From assembly GCA_031290205.1 (NCBI GenBank), contig JAITNZ010000109.1, forward strand, positions 1 through 12,469: DNA of 12,469 nucleotides. Direction: 5' to 3'. The notes under the pieces are model-generated. The model searched no databases. It was not told the DNA's origin and was given only the letters and a program-made list of their open reading frames with translations. Source of the DNA: Spirochaetaceae bacterium. GTDB taxonomy: Bacteria > Spirochaetota > Spirochaetia > Treponematales > Breznakiellaceae. Positions 6,965 to 12,469 of this stretch are shown one piece after another. The number at the start of each line of letters is the position of its first letter. Positions within the stretch are counted from its first letter, which is position 1. Both the position numbers and the translations under genes were made by a program.

Positions 6965-7015
6965 AATCGCCCTTTTCATAGTGAAGGCGTGGCATAAAAG
7001 CGCCTGTAGCGCCTA
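6965..7015 (+). repeat. Dispersed repeat, part B of copy 2
   Basis: CAATCGCCCTTTTC at its left and AAAAGCGCCTGTAGCGCC at its right match 3488-3535 (CAATCGCCCTTCTC, AAAAGCGCCTGTGGCGCC), with a diverged middle. The right end contains an imperfect GCGCC-TGT-GGCGC palindrome. The matching part A lies some 290 bp downstream, with a different palindromic element between them. Confidence 0.5.
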
Positions 7016-7147
7016 AAAGCGCGAGGATTGGGAGAAAAACATTGTTTTGAACGAAAAATTCGCTCATTTTTGGGTGCCAAGCTTTCATTGTCACCGTTAT
7101 ATAAGTTATGAGGAATTCAGTCAATACCCCTCTTGAGCAAATGGCAG

Positions 7148-7304
7148 CAATTACGAATTCGAAAATTAACCACGAACGGCACGAACCACACGAACAAATT
7201 GCGCACAACCCTCACGATTTCGGCCTTGTTTATCACCATTATTCATATTCTTTTTCGTCATCCTTTCGTGTCGTTCGTGAGGTTCGTGGTTGAATTCGGA
7301 ATTG
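7148..7304. repeat. 157-bp palindromic element with 9-nt CACGAA iterations
   Basis: The outer ends CAATTACGAATTC (7148-7160) and GAATTCGGAATTG (7292-7304) are inverted copies with one mismatch. Inside each arm is ACCACGAAC followed by CACGAA every 9 nt, three units per arm (left about 7171-7194, right about 7266-7289 on the opposite strand). The centre (about 70 nt) is not palindromic and has no gene. The form fits a miniature non-autonomous element or a large hairpin repeat. Confidence 0.6.
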
Positions 7305-7307
7305 ATC

Positions 7308-7407
7308 AGGCGCTTTCATGCCCATGCAAAGGGCTTTCACAGTCGTAACAGCTTAAGCAGGTTTGTTGCTGTTTTTATGACCAGCTTTTGGTAAGAGGGG
7401 GGGGGGG
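7308..7407 (+). repeat. Dispersed repeat, part A of copy 2, ending in a G tract
   Basis: AGGCGCTTTCATGC, then GCTTAAGCAGGTTTGTTGCTG and CCAGCTTTTGGTAAGAG, parallel AGGCACTTTCATGC and following blocks at 3315-3409. The final homopolymer is eleven G here against six G in copy 1. It starts four bases after the CACGAA palindrome ends and stops 26 bases before the next palindrome. Confidence 0.6.
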
Positions 7408-7433
7408 AGCTTAGGGCGAGCGCATTAAGAATT

Positions 7434-7518
7434 TGTCCACAGATGTCCACAGATAGCCACAGATTTTTACTCCGCAATTTTCTTCATCTGTGTTAATCTG
7501 TGTGTATCTGTGGACATT
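7434..7518. repeat. 85-bp palindromic element with 10-nt CACAGAT iterations
   Basis: The left arm has three 10-nt units ending CACAGAT (GTCCACAGAT, GTCCACAGAT, AGCCACAGAT). The right arm, read on the opposite strand, has GTCCACAGAT, ACACACAGAT and TAACACAGAT. The arms flank a loop of about 20 nt, so the whole could form a long imperfect hairpin. The outermost unit of each arm matches best. No T-tract follows that would make it a typical terminator. Confidence 0.65.
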
Positions 7519-7526
7519 CTTCTTTT

Positions 7527-7554
7527 TTGACTTGGCGCTTCAATCTTTTATGAA
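7527..7554 (+). promoter_or_regulatory. Candidate promoter of the solute-binding-like/M16C operon
   Basis: TTGACT (7527-7532) and TATGAA (7549-7554) are separated by 16 nt, a fair match to the sigma-70 pattern. It lies just downstream of the CACAGAT palindrome. A transcript from here would have a leader of about 90 nt before the ATG at 7653. The leader shows no riboswitch I recognise. Confidence 0.35.
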
Positions 7555-7652
7555 ATCAGGCTAAGATTTCAGGGTATCTGAATTGTTACAATCTATGAGA
7601 ACGATATCTAAGGTGGTTTTAGGGAGGACACAATCCCGTTTGGAGAAACAAA

Positions 7653-8684
7653 ATGCAAAAGTTAAAACAGGGGACACCGGTTCGTGACGAAGAGCGCGAA
7701 GAGCTTGATTTTTTAGGCGGCATCTACTGTCCGGCAAAGGAGCGCTTCGGCGCGGCTTTCCATGATTTTGAAGCGGCGTATAACGAGGGAAAGAGCGGCA
7801 CCGACAGGGTGCGCATCGCCGTGCCTTCGGAACACCGCAACAACGAAAAGTATCACAACATCGTCAGCATTAGGCAGAAGGAAAAATTCCCTGCCATCGT
7901 AACTGCGGCGGGCTTCTTGGAGTTTTTTAGGACGGACTTTATCTCGCAAGCCGAATCGGGCTGCCTGCGCGGCTGGTTCGCGTCGCTCGATTTGCCGCCC
8001 TCCCCCCACCCGCTCTTTCAAGGCTTGCAACTGGACGACCCCAAAAAGATTTTCACGCTCTACGGCGCGATGCCCTATGTCCTCGTGGTCAACCATAGGA
8101 GGCTGAACGGCAGGGCGGCGCCTCGCAGGATAGACGACCTCATCAAGTCCGAGTATAGCGGGAGTGTCGCCGTGCCCTACGCTCCTGACGACATTACCGA
8201 ACACCTGCTGTTGAGCATCTGGCGCAAGAGCGGCGCGGACGGCATTCAAGCCCTCGCGCGAAATGTTTTGCCCGCGCTTACAGGACACGCGCCTGAACTG
8301 ATATCCGACATGATAGCGAATAAAGACGGCGGCGCGTGCGTATACTTGATGACATGGTTTTTTGCGAACTCGGCGCCCAAGCGCGATTACATTGAAGTCG
8401 TCTGGCCCGAGGACGGCGCCCTCCTCTGCCCCCTCTACGCGGTAGCAAAAGCGGATTTGACGGCGCCCCAAAAAGCGGCGGCTGATTTTCTGCTTGGCGC
8501 GGAACTCGGGCAAAAACTCTCCGAAGGCTGGTTCGCCCACATCAATCCCGATGTGCGCTATAAACTTGATAGGGAGAGCAAGCCGCATTTCCAATGGGAA
8601 GGCTGGGACTACATCTACGAAAAACCGCTCGAAGAGCGCGTTGCCGAAATCGAGCGGATGTTCAAGCAAGCGGGGAGCTGTTGA
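7653..8684 (+). CDS. Periplasmic-binding-protein-like protein lacking a signal peptide
   Basis: 343 residues. GGAG seven nt before the ATG supports the start. The protein resembles the type-2 periplasmic binding fold of ABC-type iron/solute-binding proteins. Indications are the central YGAMPYVLVVNHRRL strand-turn (137-151), RRIDDLIKSEYSGSVAVPYA (158-177; in such proteins 'the region given over to...' style hinge), and a C-terminal helix with LLGAELGQKLSEGWF (280-294). The N-terminus is hydrophilic and has an LGGIYCPAKERF motif (21-32) instead of a signal peptide or lipobox, so a cytoplasmic location is inferred. Related signal-less proteins occur in anaerobes, but their ligand is not known to me. 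Four nt separate it from the M16C protease gene, so they are probably cotranscribed. It could be an intracellular sensor rather than a transporter component. Confidence 0.75.
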   Translation: MQKLKQGTPVRDEEREELDFLGGIYCPAKERFGAAFHDFEAAYNEGKSGTDRVRIAVPSEHRNNEKYHNIVSIRQKEKFPAIVTAAGFLEFFRTDFISQAESGCLRGWFASLDLPPSPHPLFQGLQLDDPKKIFTLYGAMPYVLVVNHRRLNGRAAPRRIDDLIKSEYSGSVAVPYAPDDITEHLLLSIWRKSGADGIQALARNVLPALTGHAPELISDMIANKDGGACVYLMTWFFANSAPKRDYIEVVWPEDGALLCPLYAVAKADLTAPQKAAADFLLGAELGQKLSEGWFAHINPDVRYKLDRESKPHFQWEGWDYIYEKPLEERVAEIERMFKQAGSC

Positions 8685-8688
8685 AAAA

Positions 8689-11600
8689 ATGCTTGGTTTC
8701 TGCAAAGATAGAGCTATGCGAACAACTTTTACAAAAGGCGATATAATCGCGGGATTCGAGATTCTGGACATAGTGGAATTGCATGAACTGGCGGCGCAGG
8801 GGATTTACGCAAAACACCTGCAAAGCGGAACGGAGCTTTTTCATATATTCAATGATGATGAGGAAAACCTCTTTGCTTATACCTTTGCCACCGCGCCGGA
8901 TGATTCTTCCGGTATCGCTCACATTCTTGAGCATAGCGTTCTCTGCGGGTCGAAAAATTATCCGCTGAAAGACCCCTTTGCGGTGCTGGCGCAGGGGAGC
9001 CTGCAAACGTATTTGAACGCGTGGACATTTCCCGATAAGACGGTGTATCCGGCAAGCTCGGTCAACGAAACCGATTATTTTAATTTGATGTCGGTCTATG
9101 GCGACGCCGTTTTCCGCCCCCTGCTCGACGAGTGGACGTTCATGCAGGAAGGGCACCGGCTCGAATTCAAAAAAGATGAAGCGGCTGGCGATACGAAAGC
9201 AGCGCTCGGCATTACCGGCGTTGTCTATAACGAAATGAAGGGCGCATACTCGGCATTAGATGAGTATGCGCAGCACTGGTCGTTTAAGTCTGTGCTGCCC
9301 GACACCCCCTACAACTTTGATTCAGGCGGCGACCCCGCGTGTATACCGAACCTTAGCTTCGAGGAGTTTCGCGCGTTCCATAAAAAAAAATACGCGCCTG
9401 CAAATTGCAAAATATTTCTTGCGGGAAATATTCCGACAGAAAAACAATTGCATTTATTAAACGATAAATTTTTCCACGATTTGTCGAGTGTAGAGGCGGG
9501 CGCACCCGCGTGCGATGTGCCGCTTGCTAAAAAATGGCACGAGCCGCGCACATTTGTGGTGAGCGCCCCTGCGGGCGGCGATACCAAATCGACCGTGTTT
9601 ATCTCGTGGATATGCGGCGGCGATGTGAAGGAAAATCCTGCGGAGTTGATACAGCTAACCGCGCTGACCGAAGTGCTGCTTGGACACGATGGCTCGCCGC
9701 TTATGCGCACACTCGTTGAATCGCCGCTGGGTGAAGACCTCGCCTCCGTATGCGGGCTTGAATTTGAATTACGCCAACCGGTGTGGACGGTAGGGCTGCG
9801 CGGGGTAGCGAAAGAAACGAACGAAAAAGAGATAGAAGCGTTAATCATGAATGAATTACAAAAATTAGCGACGGAGGGTATTCCCAAAAAAGAAATTGAG
9901 TCGGCGCTGCTATCACTTGAATTCTCTCATCGTGAAATAAAACGCGCCGGCGGTCCCTGGTCTATTGCCCTGCTCCGCCGCTGTTTACGCGGCTGGCTTC
10001 ACCACTGCAAACCTTGGGAAACAGTGCTCTTTGCCCCCGCACTCGAAAAGTTAAAGGTAGATATAAAAAATAATCCGCGCTTTTTTGAAGATTTAATAAC
10101 GGCATTATTTCTCGATAACCCCCACCGCGCGCTCGTTGTTATCCAGCCCGAAGATGATTTTATCGAAAAGCAGGAGGCGGCGCTCAAGGAAAAAATTGTG
10201 GGTAAAGAAAAATCGTTTTCAAAAAATGATATAAAAAATATTCAACAAAACGCGCGCGAACTCGAAAAGAAACAGAGTGAGCCTGACAGCCCCGAAGCGC
10301 TGCGGAGCATCCCTCATATTTGGGTAAAAAATTTATCGCCCGAGATTGATATAATTCCACGAACGATGCACGATGCCGATGGAGTGCCCGTATTAAGCCA
10401 CAAGCTATGGACAAACGGCATTAGTTATTATGATTTCGCGTTCCCCTACGATGTGCTATCCCCCCAAGATTATATCTATATGCCGCTCTTTTTTCATTGC
10501 ATAACGGCGCTCGGCGTCCCCGGCATGGACTATGCTGAGCTGTCCAGCTTGCTCTCTCTCTCCATTGGTGATTTTTATGCGATGCCTCACAGCGGTTCAG
10601 CGGTAGCGGGCGCCCCGCACGAGATCGCGACGCCTTGCGGCAGCTTGGATCTGGCGGGGCGCGACTGGCTCTCGTTCAAATTAAAAACACTGGACGAAAA
10701 AATTGCCCCCTCAATCGAGCTTGTTTTACGCACGGTAAAGGAGGCTGATTTTAGCGACCTGCGCCGGCTGCGCGACCTCGTGTTAGAATTAAAGAATCAG
10801 GTTGATTCGAGTCTTGCCCCCAATGGGAATATGTTTGCGTCGGCGCGGGCGGCACAGTTTGCTTCGACGGCATTAGCAAAAGCGGAGGTGTGTTCGGGGC
10901 TTACCCAGATAAGCGCGTATCATACCATTGCCGAGCTTGGGACGGCGGAAATTGCGCGCACACTATCGCGCATCCGCGATGAGTTATTTTCAAAAACGGG
11001 TATGATCGTATCGATTACCGGTGAAGCCGAAAAAGAAAATCTTGCCGCGCTCGCAAAGTATTGCGCCCCCTTCGGCGCCCCGCGCCCGCGTAATCCTGCA
11101 AGCGAAGACATATCGCACTTTATCAATATGAGCGGTTTAGATACTATTAACGATTCTCCCCCCCAAAAAAATAAAAAAAATTGTGAACTCTTTTCATCAC
11201 CTTCGCTGCAGATTGGTTTTGCAGCGATGTGCATTAGATCATCAGGGTATAAAGATGAGCTTTCGATGGCGGAACAACTCCTCGCTCACTATCTATCTAC
11301 CGGTCCCCTTTGGGAAACGATAAGGATGAAGGGCGGAGCTTACGGCGCGCATACCGCCGCCGACTCGATAGAAAACAATTTTGCGTTTTCAACGTACCGC
11401 GACCCCGATCCGTCCCGCTCACTTGAAACATTTTCCTCGATTTTGAAGAAAGCCGCCTCCACAAAAATTGACGAGGACACGCTGGAGAAAACAATCATTG
11501 GCGTCTATTCAAAGATAAAGCAGCCACGCACGAGTTTGCAAAAAGGTTGGATTGATTTTATCCGCTTCCTCTCCGGCATAGAAGATGAGGAACGCGCTAA

Positions 11601-11766
11601 ACATCTTTCTCAATTACTCAATGCACAAGCGCAAGACCTTTGCACCGCCGCCGCCACGCTGCACGAAAGAATAGCAGACGGCAAATCGGCGATCATCACC
11701 TCGCGATCCGACGCAGAAAAAACGGCAAAACGCCTCAAGCTGCAAACGCGCGATGTGGGGGTTTAG
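8689..11766 (+). CDS. M16C zinc metallopeptidase (presequence protease PreP/Cym1-like)
   Basis: Large peptidasome protease that degrades unfolded peptides inside a closed chamber. 1025 residues from the ATG at 8689, which follows GGGGAG at about 11 nt. The ATG at 8716 (MRTTFTKGDII) is an alternative that fits the family's N-terminus equally well but has a poor ribosome site. The inverted zinc motif HILEH is at 78-82 (ligands H78, H82; catalytic E81). YNEMKG around 180-185 supplies the distal glutamate (E182). The family blocks LCGSKNYPLKDPF, YLNAWTFPDKTVYPASS and YGDAVFRPLL follow the zinc motif. The C-terminal half keeps the IRMKGGAYGA block (about 877-886), whose Arg/Tyr region helps bind substrate in M16 enzymes. 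All catalytic residues are intact. No signal peptide, so it is probably cytoplasmic. Second gene of the operon with the solute-binding-like protein. Confidence 0.93.
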   Translation: MLGFCKDRAMRTTFTKGDIIAGFEILDIVELHELAAQGIYAKHLQSGTELFHIFNDDEENLFAYTFATAPDDSSGIAHILEHSVLCGSKNYPLKDPFAVLAQGSLQTYLNAWTFPDKTVYPASSVNETDYFNLMSVYGDAVFRPLLDEWTFMQEGHRLEFKKDEAAGDTKAALGITGVVYNEMKGAYSALDEYAQHWSFKSVLPDTPYNFDSGGDPACIPNLSFEEFRAFHKKKYAPANCKIFLAGNIPTEKQLHLLNDKFFHDLSSVEAGAPACDVPLAKKWHEPRTFVVSAPAGGDTKSTVFISWICGGDVKENPAELIQLTALTEVLLGHDGSPLMRTLVESPLGEDLASVCGLEFELRQPVWTVGLRGVAKETNEKEIEALIMNELQKLATEGIPKKEIESALLSLEFSHREIKRAGGPWSIALLRRCLRGWLHHCKPWETVLFAPALEKLKVDIKNNPRFFEDLITALFLDNPHRALVVIQPEDDFIEKQEAALKEKIVGKEKSFSKNDIKNIQQNARELEKKQSEPDSPEALRSIPHIWVKNLSPEIDIIPRTMHDADGVPVLSHKLWTNGISYYDFAFPYDVLSPQDYIYMPLFFHCITALGVPGMDYAELSSLLSLSIGDFYAMPHSGSAVAGAPHEIATPCGSLDLAGRDWLSFKLKTLDEKIAPSIELVLRTVKEADFSDLRRLRDLVLELKNQVDSSLAPNGNMFASARAAQFASTALAKAEVCSGLTQISAYHTIAELGTAEIARTLSRIRDELFSKTGMIVSITGEAEKENLAALAKYCAPFGAPRPRNPASEDISHFINMSGLDTINDSPPQKNKKNCELFSSPSLQIGFAAMCIRSSGYKDELSMAEQLLAHYLSTGPLWETIRMKGGAYGAHTAADSIENNFAFSTYRDPDPSRSLETFSSILKKAASTKIDEDTLEKTIIGVYSKIKQPRTSLQKGWIDFIRFLSGIEDEERAKHLSQLLNAQAQDLCTAAATLHERIADGKSAIITSRSDAEKTAKRLKLQTRDVGV

Positions 11767-11907
11767 GGCGCGGGGTTTGGCGCCGAGCGTCTTTGCCGCG
11801 TCAAAATACGAGACCGGTGTCGCCAGTATCCCGCTTGCCGCCATCGACGATGGTTTTCGTCCGGCATTAGGTTGGAAGAATAACCTACAGGCAACTTGCA
11901 AAACATA

Positions 11908-11942
11908 TATAATAGAGGTATTGTTTAGGTGGTGATTTCTGA
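11908..11942 (+). promoter_or_regulatory. -10 box and ribosome binding site of the hicA remnant
   Basis: A perfect TATAAT (11908-11913) lacks a good -35 at the usual distance. AGGTGGTG (11927-11934) lies eight nt before the ATG at 11943 and is a strong Shine-Dalgarno-like sequence. The rest of the gap after the M16C gene (11767-11907) holds a GGCGC/GCGCC inverted pair without a T-tract and no gene I can support. Confidence 0.4.
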
Positions 11943-12143
11943 ATGGCTGTTATATATACTTGTAGAGAACTAATCAAATTGATTGAATCAGACGGCTGGT
12001 ATTTAGTTCATGCAAGGAGAAGTCATAGAAAATATAGACACCAAAGTAAAATGGGGTTTGTTACTGTAGCGCATCCTATATCAGCGCCTCGTGTTATGGT
12101 TTTCCTCCGGCACAAAGTGCGCGATTCCGTGCTTCGAGAGTAA
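11943..12143 (+). pseudogene. hicA: HicA-family mRNA interferase toxin, 3'-truncated
   Basis: Residues 1-45 match HicA: an RELIKLIESDGWYLV helix-strand, the catalytic-type histidine H28 in RRSHRKYRH, and FVTVAHP. HicA proteins normally continue with a lysine-rich KGTLKSILKQAGL-like ending. Here the match stops after AHP (about 12077) and the frame continues for 21 unrelated residues to a stop. Those residues are antisense to the end of the convergent gene at 12081-12469. The toxin has therefore probably lost its C-terminal helix through a deletion or junction, and no hicB antitoxin follows. An intact promoter and ribosome site suggest it may still be expressed, but activity is doubtful. Confidence 0.75.
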
Positions 12144-12469
12144 TTCTAAAAATTTCTTCAATGATTTTGCGGGTACGACGAGCAGACGTCCCTCCGCACG
12201 CATCGTGCAGGATGCTAGTTCGCCGTCTTCCAGCAGATCGTTCAGCAATTCGATGTTGTCGCCTAAATAAAAAACAGTCGCCTTGAAAATACTGTTGTTA
12301 AAAAAATCAGCGCGGCTTAGCGCGCGGGAAAACAGCATCTCCCAATGCGGCGCGGGTTTATCGTCTATAAGAGTCTTAAACTGTTCGACGCGCGCCTCAA
12401 TATTATCCGTATTTTCGCAATCCCTTATAAACGATTCGGGGCTTACTCTCCAGCGGTCTTCTCCGAGCC
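12081..12469 (-). CDS. C-terminal part of an unidentified protein (partial, runs off the window end)
   Basis: Minus-strand frame open from the window edge to a TGA at 12081-12083, 128 residues. An internal ATG at 12338 exists, but the frame upstream of it is also coding-like (PESFIRDCENTDNIEARVEQ), so this is a longer gene cut by the window. The visible part is soluble and helical, with a FYLGDNIELLNDLLEDGEL segment and a closing GRLLVVPAKSLKKFLELLSK stretch that weakly recalls the C-terminal arm of helicase-associated proteins. That is a guess by eye. Its last 63 nt overlap the frame of the truncated hicA, so its natural end may also have been altered by the junction. Confidence 0.65.
   Translation of the reverse strand, partial: LGEDRWRVSPESFIRDCENTDNIEARVEQFKTLIDDKPAPHWEMLFSRALSRADFFNNSIFKATVFYLGDNIELLNDLLEDGELASCTMRAEGRLLVVPAKSLKKFLELLSKHGIAHFVPEENHNTRR

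Larger units (their letters stand above)
6583..7652. other. Gene-poor intergenic region, about 1.07 kb, rich in repeats
   Basis: No convincing gene. In order it holds the duplicated leader (to 6653), an AT/GC-mixed stretch without visible signal (6654-6840), a run of eight G (6843-6850), a 9-bp inverted repeat AAGAGAAAA/TTTTCTCTT (6903-6911, 6934-6942), part B of the dispersed repeat (6965-7015), two palindromic elements (7148-7304 and 7434-7518), part A of the dispersed repeat (7308-7407) with a run of eleven G, and a probable promoter with leader for the downstream operon. A 34-codon minus-strand frame at 6875-6979 looks coding-like but has no ribosome binding site. The longer open frames here run through repeats and are not believed. 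Confidence 0.6.

Noticed and set aside
6816..7208. 130-codon minus-strand frame.
   Set aside because: It crosses dispersed-repeat part B and one arm of a palindrome, has no ribosome site and makes a patchwork product.
7434..7518. CRISPR array or DnaA-box cluster (units like TTGTCCACA).
   Set aside because: The units are 10 nt apart with no spacers and are arranged as two inverted triplets. Only the outermost unit approaches a DnaA box, and no replication genes are nearby.
7713..8771. 352-codon minus-strand open frame.
   Set aside because: It is antisense to the solute-binding-like gene, which has a good ribosome site and a coherent protein. The antisense product has no recognisable motif.
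11614..11901. 95-codon minus-strand frame and + strand frames at 11640-11935 around the end of the M16C gene.
   Set aside because: They overlap the well-supported end of the protease gene and have no ribosome site or recognisable motif.

Overview
The window looks like a piece of a bacterial chromosome from an anaerobic, Treponema-like spirochaete. This is an inference from the style of the UvrA sequence, the M16C (PreP/Cym1-type) protease, the expanded zinc-ribbon membrane proteins and the repeat-rich intergenic DNA. No rRNA or tRNA gene is present to confirm it. Base composition is patchy: uvrA and the solute-binding-like gene are GC-rich, whereas about 4160-6600 is visibly AT-rich, which suggests a different origin or different selection for that block.

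Layout. (1) 1-440: the tail of a + strand gene, then decayed-looking minus-strand coding remnants. (2) 433-3258, minus strand: a complete, intact uvrA (nucleotide excision repair). Its start abuts a perfect 13-bp inverted repeat, which itself overlaps a dispersed repeat. (3) 3259-3562: repeat DNA rich in G/C hairpins. (4) 3563-6582, minus strand: five consecutive small genes. Four begin with a CxxC-CxxC zinc ribbon followed by an unrelated C-terminal module (membrane segments in three, a GRAM/PH-like domain in one). The fifth is an unrecognised soluble protein. At least three are tightly packed (1-nt gap, 14-nt overlap), so they probably form an operon. The 5' ends of two of them are about 155-bp near-identical duplicates. 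(5) 6583-7652: about 1.07 kb without a convincing gene. It holds parts of the same dispersed repeat in a different order and two imperfect palindromes built from 9-nt and 10-nt iterated units. (6) 7653-11766, + strand: a two-gene operon of a solute-binding-protein-like protein without a signal peptide and, 4 nt downstream, a 1025-aa M16C zinc metallopeptidase. (7) 11943-12469: a 3'-truncated hicA toxin gene running into the tail of a convergent partial gene of unknown function.

How the genes relate: uvrA and the M16C protease are ordinary housekeeping functions. The zinc-ribbon cluster is the accessory part and the most interesting feature. The same translation leader plus zinc-ribbon start recurs in front of different C-terminal modules, as if a 5' cassette had been copied and re-joined. 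Its function is not known. No complete mobile element, CRISPR array, prophage or RNA gene was seen.
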